The notes beneath the pieces were generated by a model. It ran no database searches and was not told the origin of the DNA. It saw only the letters and a list, made by a program, of their open reading frames with translations. DNA of 64,000 nt from CAVRRZ01 sp963723745. GTDB lineage: Bacteria; Actinomycetota; Actinomycetes; Mycobacteriales; Geodermatophilaceae. Each line of letters starts with the position of its first letter. Position 1 is the stretch's first letter. Location of the stretch: positions 124,001 through 188,000 of the forward strand of contig CAVRRZ010000001.1 of NCBI GenBank assembly GCA_963723745.1. Direction: 5' to 3'. This document shows, in pieces, positions 50,847 to 60,492 of this stretch. The translations under genes were made by a program, and so were the position numbers.

Positions 50847-52145
50847 TCAGCTGCCGCGGGGTGTCTCCCCCGCGACGGGTCGGGCATCGGGTGGGGCGAC
50901 CGGTTCGACCGGCGCCCCCTCGTCGTCGTCGACGACGCCCTGGTAGTCGCGCACCCGGTTGGGCCGGGAGGCGAAGCCGAGGGCCACGAGGATCGGTCCG
51001 AAACCGCCGATCGTGAGGGCCACCACCGGCCCGACCAGACCGGCGAAGGCGCCCATCGCCATGTCGCCGATGGCCGGGCCGCCGCGGGAGGACATCTGGT
51101 AGAAGGCCGTCACCCGGCCGCGGATCTCGTCCGGGGTGTCGATCTGGACCGCCGCGTGCCGGATGGTGGTCGCCATCGCGTCGAACGAGCCCAGCAGGAG
51201 CGCGGCACCGACCGCCAACCAGATCACCGGCGACTGCGCGAGCGCGATCGCCGCGATCCCGTAGAGGAAGGTCGCCGCCAGCAGCACCTTGCCCTGCCGA
51301 CGCGAGTCCCGGACCACCCGGAAGATCGTGTACGTGGCGATGAGCGCGCCGGCCGACGGCGCGGCGGCCAGCACGCCGTAGCCCGTCGGCCCCACCATCA
51401 GCACGTCCGCGGCGAGGGCCGGCAGGAGGACCCGGTAGGCCGACAGCACCGTCGCCGAGAGGTCCAGCGCCATGAGGCTGGTGATCAGCGGCCGGCGTAT
51501 CACGTACCGGGCGCCCTCGGCGATGCTGCCGAAGATCGACCCGGCCGCCGCCCCCTTGGGTTCCAGCCGGGGTACCCGGACGAACACCAGGACGACGATC
51601 AGCACCACGTGCGTGAGCACGTTGAACGCGTACATCAACCCGGGGCCGTCGACCGCGATGAGCACACCCGCGATGAGCGGGCCCAACAGCACCGCCACCT
51701 CGCGCGACGGGTTGAGCAGCGCGATGGCCTCGCCGATCAGCCGCTTGCCGACCAGCGCCGGGATCAGCGCCTGCCGCGCCGGCTGGTCGAACGTCGCCGC
51801 GGCCGTGGACAGCAGCACCGTCAGCACGATGTGCCACGCCTCCACCGCGCCGCTGTAGGTCAGCACGGTGAGGGCCAGCGCGACGACGAGCGACACGGCC
51901 TGGGCCGCCTGCAGCAGCCGGCGCCGGTCGAAGCGGTCGGCCAGCGCCCCGCCCAGCGGGCTGAGCAGCAGCAGGGCGACCGCCTGACCGGCCCCGACGA
52001 GGCCGGTGTAGGCGATCGAGTCGGTCAGCGCGTAGACGTGGTACAGGTTGGCCGCGATGGTGCCGCGCACGCCGATCTGGCTGAGGATGACCCCCGACCA
52101 GTAGAGGTTGAAGTCCCGGTTCTTCAGAACCTCCGGCAACGCCAC
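50847..52145 (-). CDS. MFS transporter (EntS-like group)
   Basis: A 432-residue protein with about 12 helices beginning 'LKNRDFNLYWSGVILSQIG', the usual start of the EntS-like MFS_3 group, and the motif A-like 'GGALADRFDRRRLL'. It ends 79 bases before binding-protein gene 1 and begins 1 base after the ATPase gene, so it is part of the operon. Export of a metabolite is likely, as for family members. Confidence 0.8.
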   Translation of the reverse strand: MALPEVLKNRDFNLYWSGVILSQIGVRGTIAANLYHVYALTDSIAYTGLVGAGQAVALLLLSPLGGALADRFDRRRLLQAAQAVSLVVALALTVLTYSGAVEAWHIVLTVLLSTAAATFDQPARQALIPALVGKRLIGEAIALLNPSREVAVLLGPLIAGVLIAVDGPGLMYAFNVLTHVVLIVVLVFVRVPRLEPKGAAAGSIFGSIAEGARYVIRRPLITSLMALDLSATVLSAYRVLLPALAADVLMVGPTGYGVLAAAPSAGALIATYTIFRVVRDSRRQGKVLLAATFLYGIAAIALAQSPVIWLAVGAALLLGSFDAMATTIRHAAVQIDTPDEIRGRVTAFYQMSSRGGPAIGDMAMGAFAGLVGPVVALTIGGFGPILVALGFASRPNRVRDYQGVVDDDEGAPVEPVAPPDARPVAGETPRGS

Positions 52146-52146
52146 C

Positions 52147-53283
52147 TCAGCCGACCGGGACGAGGGAGATCTTCGACGGGTCCAGCTGCAGGTAGACCTG
52201 GGTGCCCGGCTCGATCGAGACGTCGGGGTTCGTGCGCGCCCGCATCTCCTGCTTGCCGACGGTGACCACGTGGTCGACCGAGTCGCCGAGGAACGCCCGG
52301 GTGACCACGGTGCCGTGCCACTCGTTGGCGACGCCCGGCCGGCTGTGCAGGGTCAGGTCGACCGCCTCCGGACGGATGGAGACGACCACCTCCGTGCCCA
52401 CCGTCAGCTTGTCCGCAGGGTCCAGGAAGAGCCGGCCCTCGGCCGTCTCGACGCTGTGGTGCTCGCCCGTGGCCTCGCCGATGGTGCCGGGGATGAAGTT
52501 CGACGTCCCGATGAACTCGGCGACGAACCGGTTGGCCGGCTCCATGTAGATCTCGCGCGGCTTGCCGAGCTGGACGACCTTGCCCTGCCGCATGACGGCG
52601 ATGTGGGTGGACAGCGCGAGGGCCTCCACCTGGTCGTGGGTCACGTAGACAGAGGTGATGCCCAGTTCGCGCTGCAGCCGCTTGAGCTCGAAGCGCAGTG
52701 ACTCGCGCAGCTTCGCGTCGAGGTTGGACAGCGGCTCGTCGAGGAGGAGCAGCGGCGGCTGGATGACCAGCGCGCGGGCCAGCGCCAGGCGCTGCTGCTG
52801 ACCACCGGAGAGCTTGGTGGCCTGCCGGTCGATCTGCTCGGAGAGCTCCATGGTGTCGAGCACGCGCTCGACACGCTCGCGGATCTCCTTCTTGCCCGGC
52901 CGCTCGGAGCGCTTGCGGACCTGCAGCGGGAAGGCGACGTTGTCGAACACCGTCATGTGCGGCCAGATGGCATAGGACTGGAACACCATGCCCAGACCGC
53001 GCTGGTTGGCGGGCATGTTGACGTTGCGCCCGTTGCCGGTGCCGCCGGAGGAGAACATCACGCGGTCCCCGACGGTGATCCGGCCGCTGTCGGGCTTCTC
53101 GAGGCCGGCGATCGAGCGCAGCGTCGTCGTCTTTCCGCAGCCGGAGGGGCCGAGGAGGGTGAACAGTTCGCCCTCCTTGACCTCGAAGCTCACGTCGTCG
53201 ATGGCGTTGACGGTCGTGGGCCCCTGGCCCTTCTTGCCCTTGTCGCCGACGTAGGTCTTGACGAGGTGATCGATGGTGAGCAT
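52147..53283 (-). CDS. ABC transporter ATP-binding protein
   Basis: A 378-residue FbpC/PotA-type ATPase. Walker A 'GPSGCGKTT', signature 'LSGGQQQRLALARAL', Walker B 'LLLLDEPLSNLD' and H-loop 'YVTHDQVEAL' are intact, and a C-terminal TOBE domain follows. An insert after the first strands ('VGDKGKKGQGPTTVN') is unusual. It drives the permease at 53348. Confidence 0.86.
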   Translation of the reverse strand: MLTIDHLVKTYVGDKGKKGQGPTTVNAIDDVSFEVKEGELFTLLGPSGCGKTTTLRSIAGLEKPDSGRITVGDRVMFSSGGTGNGRNVNMPANQRGLGMVFQSYAIWPHMTVFDNVAFPLQVRKRSERPGKKEIRERVERVLDTMELSEQIDRQATKLSGGQQQRLALARALVIQPPLLLLDEPLSNLDAKLRESLRFELKRLQRELGITSVYVTHDQVEALALSTHIAVMRQGKVVQLGKPREIYMEPANRFVAEFIGTSNFIPGTIGEATGEHHSVETAEGRLFLDPADKLTVGTEVVVSIRPEAVDLTLHSRPGVANEWHGTVVTRAFLGDSVDHVVTVGKQEMRARTNPDVSIEPGTQVYLQLDPSKISLVPVG

Positions 53284-53347
53284 GGGGTGGTCCTTGGTCC
53301 TTTCCGACCGTTACGCGAGTGCGGGCAGCAGGGGGGAGGAAATCGGC

Positions 53348-55102
53348 TCAGTCCTCACGCAGACCGACCTTCGCGCCGAGCTTGTAGGCGATGGTCACCA
53401 TGACCATGAGGGCCAGCACCATGAGCACGCCGATGGCGGCCAGCACGTTGAACGAGCCGTTCTCGAACTGCTCCCACATCAGGATCGAGAGCACCTCGGT
53501 GCCGGGGCTGTAGAGCAGGATCGAGCTGGAGAGCTCCCGGAAACTGACGACGAGGATGTAGACGAAGCCGGCCATGATCCCCGGCGAGAGCAGCGGCAGC
53601 AGCACCCGTCGGAACGTCGTCCACCAACTGGCCCCGCTGACCATCGCCGACTCCTCCAGCTCGCTGGAGATCTGGGTCATCGACGTCGTCGCGTAGCGCA
53701 TGCCGTAGGGCATGTACTTCGTGCAGTAGGCGATCAGCAGGATGAAGATCGTCCCGTAGATCGGCACCGGGCTGCGCAGGTACACGAAGATCAGCGCCAG
53801 GCCGAGCACGATGCCGGGGATCACCAGCGGCACGAAGCTCAGCTGCTCGAGCACCCCGCGGCCGGGGATCTTCGACCGGACGGTGATCCAGGCGGCGAGC
53901 GCCATCAGGGTCATGACGATCGTCGCCGCGCCGATCCCGAGGATGAAGCTGTTCCGCAGCGCACGGCCGGCCGTGCGCATGTTGAACACCTGCTCGAAGT
54001 TGGCGAGGGAGAACGACTGGAACGCCTCGATGCTCGGTGACTGGTAGAAGGGCAGCAGCGCCGCGTAGAGCAGCACCAGCAGCGGGCCGACCACGGTCAC
54101 GAAGAAGTAGACGAGGATGCCGCCGCCGACGACCGGCTTCCACTTGCCGAGGTCCATCGGCCGCGGGCGGAAGCCCTTGCCGGTGACCGTCTGGTACGTC
54201 TTGCTCCCCCGGCCCACCAGGAACCGGCTCATGGCCACGCCGATGACCGCGATGGCCAGCAGGCTGACCGCCAGGGCGCCGGCGCCGCCGTAGTCGACCG
54301 GGTAGCTGCGCAGGATGAAGTAGATGCGGCTGGTGAAGACGTAGATGCCGTTCTGCAGGCCGAGCAGCGCCGGCACCTCGAAGGACTCGAGGCTGGTGAT
54401 CAGGATGACCAGCACCGCGCCGAGCAGCGCCGGCTTGACCAGGGGCAGGGTGACCTTGCGCAGCGCCTGCAGCCGGGTGGCACCCGACATCAGCGCCGAC
54501 TCCTCGAGCGAGGGGTCCATCGACCGGAACGCCGCCACCATCAGCAGGAAGACGATCGGCGACGAGTGCAGCCCGTCGACCCAGATCATTCCCCAGATGG
54601 TGAAGATGTCGAACGGCCGGACGCCGAACAGGGCGTTCGTCGCCTCGTTGAGCAGACCGATCTGCGGGCTGGCCAGGAAGATCCAGGAGACCGTGTAGAG
54701 GATGCCGGGGACGATCAGCGGCACGATCGACGCGGCGAAGAACAGCGCCTTGAACGGCACCGCCGTCCGGACGTTGAGGTAGGCCAGCGTGGTGCCCACG
54801 GTGAGCGACAGGATCGCGGCGCCACCGGCGAAGGCCAGCGAGTTGCCGAACAGCTCGCCCATCCGGCCACCGCTGTAGGCGCGGTCGAAGGCGGAGAGGT
54901 CGAGGGCGCCGTCCGGGAGGAACGTCCCCCAGAGCAGCCGGACCAGCGGCACGAGCGCGAGGTAGCCGATCGCTGCGGCGACCGCGGCGAGGATGAAGAA
55001 CTGGGGCGAGAGTGGCAGCTTCCTCCGAGGACCCGAGGCGGTCGGCGAGCCGGTCGGCTCGGTCCGCTCCTCGGCCCGTACCGGAGGGCTGGTCAGCGTC
55101 AT
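53348..55102 (-). CDS. ABC transporter permease, two fused domains
   Basis: A 584-residue membrane protein with about 12 helices and two permease domains. EAA-type loops are 'LEESALMSGATR' and 'LEESAMVSGASWW'. It is homologous to 14484-16286 but not a recent copy. It would work with the ATPase at 52147 and with the three binding proteins encoded in the operon. Confidence 0.85.
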   Translation of the reverse strand: MTLTSPPVRAEERTEPTGSPTASGPRRKLPLSPQFFILAAVAAAIGYLALVPLVRLLWGTFLPDGALDLSAFDRAYSGGRMGELFGNSLAFAGGAAILSLTVGTTLAYLNVRTAVPFKALFFAASIVPLIVPGILYTVSWIFLASPQIGLLNEATNALFGVRPFDIFTIWGMIWVDGLHSSPIVFLLMVAAFRSMDPSLEESALMSGATRLQALRKVTLPLVKPALLGAVLVILITSLESFEVPALLGLQNGIYVFTSRIYFILRSYPVDYGGAGALAVSLLAIAVIGVAMSRFLVGRGSKTYQTVTGKGFRPRPMDLGKWKPVVGGGILVYFFVTVVGPLLVLLYAALLPFYQSPSIEAFQSFSLANFEQVFNMRTAGRALRNSFILGIGAATIVMTLMALAAWITVRSKIPGRGVLEQLSFVPLVIPGIVLGLALIFVYLRSPVPIYGTIFILLIAYCTKYMPYGMRYATTSMTQISSELEESAMVSGASWWTTFRRVLLPLLSPGIMAGFVYILVVSFRELSSSILLYSPGTEVLSILMWEQFENGSFNVLAAIGVLMVLALMVMVTIAYKLGAKVGLRED

Positions 55103-55176
55103 CGGGGGAAAGCTCCTCGATCAGGTCTGGGGGGTCTGCGTGATGCGGGATGGCGGCCACCGGGGTGGACGCCGAA

Positions 55177-55214
55177 CCGGGGCGGCACCGTGAAGATCCA
55201 CGGCGCCGCCCCGG
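55177..55214 (-). terminator. intercistronic hairpin between binding-protein 2 and permease genes
   Basis: Arms CCGGGGCGGCACCGTG (55177-55192) and its near-complement (55199-55214, one A-C mismatch) enclose AAGATC, 7 bases past the binding-protein stop. This is the same position as the hairpin at 16341 in the other ABC operon. Confidence 0.7.
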
Positions 55215-55220
55215 CGGGGA

Positions 55221-56333
55221 TCATCCGATCGTCTCGGCGCCCTGGAGCAGCTCGTCGTACTTGGTGCTCCATTCCTGGCCCTCGTTCAGGAGCTTCTCGC
55301 CGTCGATCGCGTAGAGCTCCGCGTCCGCACCGCCCTCGGCGATCGACGGGCTGGCGCCCTCGGCGGCGATGACCTCCTGGCCCTCCTCGAGCAGCCAGTC
55401 CATGAAGAGCATGGCCGTGGCCGGGTTGGCGGCGTTCTTCATGCAGCTGCCGCCGTTGGGCCGAGCGATCAGCGGCTCGACGTAGGGCTGGGTCTCGACC
55501 GGTGCGCCGTCGGCCGCCATCGCCTCGACGATGTAGGAGTAGTTCGACGCCGCGAGACCGTACTGGCCGGCACTCATCAGCTCGCCCATGACGGTGTGGC
55601 CCTTGACGACGATGCCGCCGTCGACCATGTCGGCGAAGAGCTGGTCGATCTCCTCCTGGCTCTTGCCCTGCTCCAGCCAGTAGTCGGTCAGGCCCATGTA
55701 CCAGTCGTAGTCACCGAGCTCGAGGGCGAGCTGACCGTCGTACTTCGGGTCGGCCAGGTCCTCCCACGTCTGCGGCGGGTCGGAGATGATGTTGGTGTTC
55801 CAGCTCGGTGCGAACAGGTTGAACCGGGTGGCGATCCAGCTCTCGGACCGGCCGGCCTCGGGCACCTGCTCGATCAGCTCCGGGTTGGCGCACTGGGACA
55901 TGACGCCCTCCTGCTGGAGCGCACCGAGCTCGCTGCCGTTGGTCTCGACCACGTCGTTGCCGGGGAAGCCGGCGTCCTGCTCCTGCAGGATGCGCTGCAG
56001 GATCGTCTCGGAACCCGCGCGGTACACGCTGGGCTCGATGCCGAACTCGTCCTCGAACGCGGAGGCGACCTCGTCGACCATGCCGGCGTTCATCGAGGTG
56101 TAGAGGTTGAGGCCGTCCTCCTCGGCGGCGAGCTCGACCAGGCGGTCACGCCGCTCCTGGCCGGAGAGGCCGGCGATCTCCTCGTACAGCTGCTCGGCCT
56201 CGGTGGGGCCGCTGTCCGCGTTGTCGTTGCCGCTGCCGGAGTCCGACGACGTCGGGCTGCCGCCACACGCGGCGAGGACCAGGACCGCGCCGGCCGCGAC
56301 GGCGGTGCGGGCGAGGGTGCGGGGCTTCCGCAT
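55221..56333 (-). CDS. ABC substrate-binding lipoprotein 2
   Basis: A 370-residue lipoprotein with signal peptide and 'LAACGG' lipobox, then the same fold as the other two in this operon but more distant from them ('GLNLYTSMNAGMVDEVASAF', 'ETILQRILQEQD'). ATG 56333 gives a normal signal peptide. Directly upstream of the permease, it is probably the core receptor. Confidence 0.82.
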   Translation of the reverse strand: MRKPRTLARTAVAAGAVLVLAACGGSPTSSDSGSGNDNADSGPTEAEQLYEEIAGLSGQERRDRLVELAAEEDGLNLYTSMNAGMVDEVASAFEDEFGIEPSVYRAGSETILQRILQEQDAGFPGNDVVETNGSELGALQQEGVMSQCANPELIEQVPEAGRSESWIATRFNLFAPSWNTNIISDPPQTWEDLADPKYDGQLALELGDYDWYMGLTDYWLEQGKSQEEIDQLFADMVDGGIVVKGHTVMGELMSAGQYGLAASNYSYIVEAMAADGAPVETQPYVEPLIARPNGGSCMKNAANPATAMLFMDWLLEEGQEVIAAEGASPSIAEGGADAELYAIDGEKLLNEGQEWSTKYDELLQGAETIG

Positions 56334-56389
56334 GGATGTGCTCACTCTCTCGTAGCTGGGGATGGTGCGGAAAGACAGGTGCCGGGAGG

Positions 56390-57529
56390 TCATCCGACCG
56401 CCTGGCCGTTGGCGACGACGTCCTCGTAGGCCTTGTTCCAGGTGTCCGGGTCCTCGAGCAGCTTCTCCTCGGGCACCGCGTAGGTCTCGAACTGCGCCAG
56501 CGGGTTGTCGGTGCCCTCGACCGAGCCGATGCGGAAGGCCTCCTTGAAGACCTCCTGGCCGCCGGTCAGCTCGAAGTCGACGAACAGCATCGCGGCGCAG
56601 GGGTTGGTGGCGGTCTTGACCAGGCCGATGCCGTTGGGGCGGGTGACGATCGGCTGCACCGGCACGCCGCTCTCGGGGATCCAGGCGACGGGAGCGCCGC
56701 CGTCGGCCGCCTTGTCGACCGTGTGGCTGTAGAGCGAGACGCCGACGTCGAACTGGCCGGCCGAGAGCAGCTCACCCTGGACGGTGTGGCCCTTGACGAC
56801 CTGGGAGTTCGACGCCAGGCGGGTCATGAAGTCGGTGTACTCCTCCTCGCTCCAGCCCTGCTCGTCGACGTAGTAGTCGTGCAGCGCGGCGAACCAGTCG
56901 ACGTCGCCGACCTCCATCGAGATGCGGCCCTTCCACTCGGGCTCCGCGAGCTCCTCGATCGTCGTCGGCTCCTCGCCGGGCTTGACCTTGTCGGTGTTCC
57001 AGCCCACGACGAAGGCGTTGAACCGGGTGGCCGTCCAGCCCTCGGCCTTGCGGCCGGCCTCGAGGACGGAGTCACGCAACTCGCTCTCGTAGGGGTAGAG
57101 CAGCCCCTCCTGGTCGGCGACACCGAGCTCGAGCGCGTTGGTCTCGAAGACGTCGGCGCCGTAGTAGCCGGCCTCGTCCTCCTGCAGGAGGCGCTGCAGG
57201 ACCGTCTCGGATCCGGCGCGGTAGTTGTTGACCTCGATGTCGTACTCGTCGGTGAAGACGTCGATCAGGTCGTCCATGTCCGTGTTGGACGTGTAGACGT
57301 TGAGTTGGCCTTCTTCTTCGGCGCAGGCGACGAGCTCGTCGGTGCGCTCCTGGCCCGACATGCCGTTGAACTTGTCGTAGGCCTCGGCCGCGGCGACAGC
57401 GAGGTCGGAGTCCTCCCGACCGTTGCCCTCGCCGTCCGAGCCGGACGACGACGTGGGCGAACCGCCGCAGGCCGCCAGCAGGGTGACGGCGGCGAGCGCG
57501 GTGAGCGGGACGCGGATGCGGTGCTGCAT
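56390..57529 (-). CDS. ABC substrate-binding lipoprotein 3
   Basis: A 379-residue lipoprotein with lipobox 'LAACGG', closely paralogous to 49625-50767 ('QLNVYTSNTDMDDLIDVF', 'ETVLQRLLQEDEAGYYGADV'). It is the first gene of the eight-gene minus-strand operon ending with the cupin gene. ATG 57529 follows GAGAGG. A FadR-like operator lies 104 bases upstream. Confidence 0.83.
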   Translation of the reverse strand: MQHRIRVPLTALAAVTLLAACGGSPTSSSGSDGEGNGREDSDLAVAAAEAYDKFNGMSGQERTDELVACAEEEGQLNVYTSNTDMDDLIDVFTDEYDIEVNNYRAGSETVLQRLLQEDEAGYYGADVFETNALELGVADQEGLLYPYESELRDSVLEAGRKAEGWTATRFNAFVVGWNTDKVKPGEEPTTIEELAEPEWKGRISMEVGDVDWFAALHDYYVDEQGWSEEEYTDFMTRLASNSQVVKGHTVQGELLSAGQFDVGVSLYSHTVDKAADGGAPVAWIPESGVPVQPIVTRPNGIGLVKTATNPCAAMLFVDFELTGGQEVFKEAFRIGSVEGTDNPLAQFETYAVPEEKLLEDPDTWNKAYEDVVANGQAVG

Positions 57530-57632
57530 GAGTGCCTCTCCAGCGAGGACGGGGCCGGGTGGCCCGGGAACCTGGGGCAGAGAGCCGAGCTCTCCGGTGT
57601 GCGGTGTGATGCAGTGAACACAGCGGATGTCT

Positions 57633-57648
57633 GAAGGTCTAACCATTC
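57633..57648. promoter_or_regulatory. FadR/PdhR-type operator (site 5)
   Basis: GAAGGTCTAACCATTC, with core GGTCTAACC, differs from site 1 at two positions. It lies upstream of binding-protein gene 3 and so of the whole ABC operon. Confidence 0.55.
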
Positions 57649-57892
57649 GGCCGACCGTTACGTGACTGTTACGCGACCCCTTCGGACGCGGTCCGTGCTC
57701 GGCGGAGAGTGCAGCGCATGTGGTGCGCGCCACCTGTGCCGACGCGCCGTCGCGGGGCGGCTGCGTCGCTTGGGACCGACACCCAGGCTCGGCGCACCGG
57801 GTCGCGGTGTGCCGGGTCCGTGCGGCGCTCGGCCACGATGAGCGTCTCCTCGACGTGATGCATGACGTGGGGGATGTCACGTCTGAGGTCCT

Positions 57893-57905
57893 AAGGTAAT
57901 ACCTT
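57893..57905. promoter_or_regulatory. FadR/PdhR-type operator (site 6)
   Basis: AAGGTAATACCTT is a perfect 13-base palindrome with core GGTAATACC, 25 bases before the MFS start codon. Confidence 0.55.
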
Positions 57906-57930
57906 CAGACCAGCAGTCAAGGGAGGCCCT

Positions 57931-59289
57931 GTGCAGCTCCGGTGGGCCCGGTTCCGACAGGCACCATCGGCGACCACCACGGAGGGCACGGGAGAGACGG
58001 CTCCCGACGAGGAGCCCAGGAGCACCCGCGCACGGATGTTCCGGTCGCTGCAGGTGCCCAATTACCGGACCTTCTTCGCCGGGCACGCCGTCAGCGTCAT
58101 CGGTACCTGGATGCAGCGGGTGGCCCAGGACTGGCTGGTGCTCGAGCTCTCCGACTCCGCGGTCGCCGTCGGCGTCGCCGTTGCCCTCCAGGCGCTGCCG
58201 ATGCTCTTCCTCGGGCTGTGGGGCGGGGTTCTGGTCGACCGGCTGGACCGGCGCAAGGTCATCATGACGACGCAGGCGATCAGCGCGGTGCTCGCGGCGG
58301 CTCTCGCCGTCCTCACGCTGACCGGCTGGGTCGAGCTGTGGATGGTCTTCGCGCTGGCCGGCGGACTCGGTCTGGTCACGGTCCTGGACGTCCCGGCCCG
58401 CCAGGCCTTCGTCACCGAGATGGTGGGCCCGGAGGACTTCGTCAACGCCCAGTCGCTGAACTCCACGATCCACAACACCGGCCGGTTGGTCGGCCCGGCG
58501 GTGGCCGGTCTGCTGATCGCCTGGGTGGGCAGCGGTGCCGCCTTCGCCATCAACGCGGTGTCCTTCATCGCCGTCCTGATCAGCCTGTTCCGGATCGACG
58601 TCAGCGAGCTCAAGCGCGCCCAACCTCTGCCGCGCAAGCGCGGCCAGGCCCTCGAGGGGCTGCGGTACGTGTGGGGCAAGCCCGAGCTGCGGGCCTGTCT
58701 GATCCTCGTCGCGGTGGTGGCCCTGTTCGGCCAGAACTTCCGCGTGGTCCTGCCGCTGTTCGCCCGGGACGCACTGGGCGGCGGCGCGGAGACCTACGGC
58801 TGGCTGACCTCCGCACTGGGGGCCGGCGCGGTCATCGGGGCGCTGGGCACCGCCGCACGGGAGCGGGTGACCGCGTGGTCGATGCTGCTCTCGGCTGCCG
58901 CCTTCGCCGTCATCAGCATGCTGATCGCCGGCGCCCCCGGACTGATCGTCGCGCTCGGCCTGCTGGTGGGCCTGGGCATCGCCAACATCTCGTTCAACAC
59001 CCTCGCTCGCGTGCTGCTCCAGCTCGGCGCCGAACCGTCGATGCAGGGCCGGGTGATCGCCCTGCACGCGATCGTCTTCATGGGCAGCACGCCGTTCGGC
59101 GGGCCGATGATCGGCTGGGTGTGCGAGCAGTTCAACTCGCGCATCGGGATGCTGGTCAGCGGGCTCGTCCCGCTCCTGGTCGCACTCGCCCTGCTGCCCA
59201 CGCTGCGCCGGCTGCGCAAGCGCGACCAGGCGGACGTGGCCGCCGCGACCGCAGCCGCCGCCCCGACGCCACCTGCTCCCGCACCCTGA
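57931..59289 (+). CDS. MFS transporter
   Basis: A 452-residue MFS_3-type protein with about 12 helices; 'FRSLQVPNYRTFFAGHAVSV' leads into helix 1 and 'GGVLVDRLDRRKVI' is motif A. A 30-residue hydrophilic N-terminus and an Ala/Pro tail flank the core. GTG 57931 follows GGGAGG. The next gene begins 17 bases later. Transported compound unknown. Confidence 0.8.
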   Translation: MQLRWARFRQAPSATTTEGTGETAPDEEPRSTRARMFRSLQVPNYRTFFAGHAVSVIGTWMQRVAQDWLVLELSDSAVAVGVAVALQALPMLFLGLWGGVLVDRLDRRKVIMTTQAISAVLAAALAVLTLTGWVELWMVFALAGGLGLVTVLDVPARQAFVTEMVGPEDFVNAQSLNSTIHNTGRLVGPAVAGLLIAWVGSGAAFAINAVSFIAVLISLFRIDVSELKRAQPLPRKRGQALEGLRYVWGKPELRACLILVAVVALFGQNFRVVLPLFARDALGGGAETYGWLTSALGAGAVIGALGTAARERVTAWSMLLSAAAFAVISMLIAGAPGLIVALGLLVGLGIANISFNTLARVLLQLGAEPSMQGRVIALHAIVFMGSTPFGGPMIGWVCEQFNSRIGMLVSGLVPLLVALALLPTLRRLRKRDQADVAAATAAAAPTPPAPAP

Positions 59290-59306
59290 CGACTCTCGGA
59301 GGCCCC

Positions 59307-60401
59307 GTGCTGCTGATCGGCAACGACGTCACCACCGACGTCCTGCGCATGTCCGACGTGCTCGACGTCCTGGACCGCTCCTACCGCGGCCTGGCCGACG
59401 GGACCACACTCTGCCGCCCGCGCATCGACATGCGCTTCCCGACCGGCACGGACTCCCAGGTCTACCAGTGGGGAACCATGGAGGGCGGGTCGGTCAGCAG
59501 CGGCTACTACGCGATCCGCATGAAGTCCGACGTGCTGACCGAGGTCGAGTACGGCGGCACGCGTACGCAGGAGAAGTACTGCATGCAGCCGGGCACCTAC
59601 TTCGGGATGGTGCTGCTGCTGTCGACCCGCACCGGCGAACCTCTGGCACTGCTCAACGACGGCGTCCTGCAGCACATGCGCGTGGGCGCCGACTCCGCGA
59701 TCGGCACGAACCTGGCCGCACGGCCGGACGCCCGGGTCCTGGGCATGCTGGGTTCCGGCGGCATGGCCCGCACGCACCTGGAGGCGCTGCTGCAGGTCCG
59801 GCCGCTGGAGCGGGTCCAGGTGTACAGCCCGACACCGGCCAACCGGGAGCGCTACGCCGCGGAGACCAGCGAGCGCTACGGCATCGACGTGGTCGCCGTC
59901 GACGAGCCTCGCGAGGCCTTCCGTGGCGCCGACGTGGTCACCGGCTGCACCGACTCGGCGTCCGAGGTGATCATCGGTGACTGGCTGGAGCCGGGTACCC
60001 ACGTGACCTCGATCGGCGGCAAGCCGGACAAGCGGGCCCGCGAGCGGTACGACGTCTGGCTGCGGCTGGGCACGTGCCCGCCGCCGATCAACGACCCCGA
60101 CTGGCAGCCGACCGACGAGTTCCTCGCCTACCGCGCCGTGCCCGACAGCCCGGTGTGGGCCGAACACACGCACGGGCGGATCCGCCGCCCACCGGAGGAC
60201 GTGCGCCAGGTGTCCTACGAGGACGTGCTGCGCGGCGAGCCGGTGCGCACGTCGGCCGACCAGATCACCTTCTCCGAGCGGGGCAACGTCCAGGGCGCGC
60301 AGTTCTTCGCCGTCGCCGGGCTGATCTACGAGCTCGCCCGCGACCGCGGCCTGGGCCGCGAGATCCCGACCGAGTGGTTCCTCCAGGACATCCGCGACTA
60401 A
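59307..60401 (+). CDS. ornithine cyclodeaminase/mu-crystallin family protein
   Basis: A 364-residue NAD(P)-dependent protein of the ornithine-cyclodeaminase/mu-crystallin family. The Rossmann loop is 'GMLGSGGMARTHLEAL'. The preceding domain holds the Lys and Asp (near 'YYAIRMKSD' and 'NDGVLQHMRVGADSAIGT'). Members include ketimine and 2-oxo-acid-derived imine reductases as well as cyclodeaminases. Start GTG 59307 with a GGAGG site. The 3' end meets the third copy of the 56-bp palindrome. Confidence 0.78.
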   Translation: MLLIGNDVTTDVLRMSDVLDVLDRSYRGLADGTTLCRPRIDMRFPTGTDSQVYQWGTMEGGSVSSGYYAIRMKSDVLTEVEYGGTRTQEKYCMQPGTYFGMVLLLSTRTGEPLALLNDGVLQHMRVGADSAIGTNLAARPDARVLGMLGSGGMARTHLEALLQVRPLERVQVYSPTPANRERYAAETSERYGIDVVAVDEPREAFRGADVVTGCTDSASEVIIGDWLEPGTHVTSIGGKPDKRARERYDVWLRLGTCPPPINDPDWQPTDEFLAYRAVPDSPVWAEHTHGRIRRPPEDVRQVSYEDVLRGEPVRTSADQITFSERGNVQGAQFFAVAGLIYELARDRGLGREIPTEWFLQDIRD

Positions 60402-60426
60402 ACATCCGCAACCAAGAGACCTCGGC

Positions 60427-60482
60427 GAGATCTGCACACTCGTACGCATCGGGGCCGTGATACGTACGAGTGTGCAGATCTC
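60427..60482. repeat. 56-bp dispersed palindrome, copy 3
   Basis: Arms 60427-60450 and 60459-60482 begin GAGATCTGCACACTCGTACG, with one mismatch and an 8-base centre. It lies between two convergent genes, 25 and 10 bases from their stops. Confidence 0.8.
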
Positions 60483-60492
60483 GCGGGTCACG

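Larger units (their letters stand above)
57530..57930. other. 400-base divergent intergenic region
   Basis: The region lies between the ABC operon (minus) and the MFS gene at 57931 (plus). It holds two FadR-like operators (57633-57648 and 57893-57905). A 64-codon minus-strand frame at 57669-57863 has no ribosome site and resembles no known family; it is probably chance. No RNA gene was recognised. Confidence 0.6.

Noticed and set aside
57669..57863. 64-codon minus-strand frame in the divergent region
   Set aside because: No ribosome site and no family resemblance, and it lies in a region with regulatory palindromes. Chance in high-GC DNA is likely.
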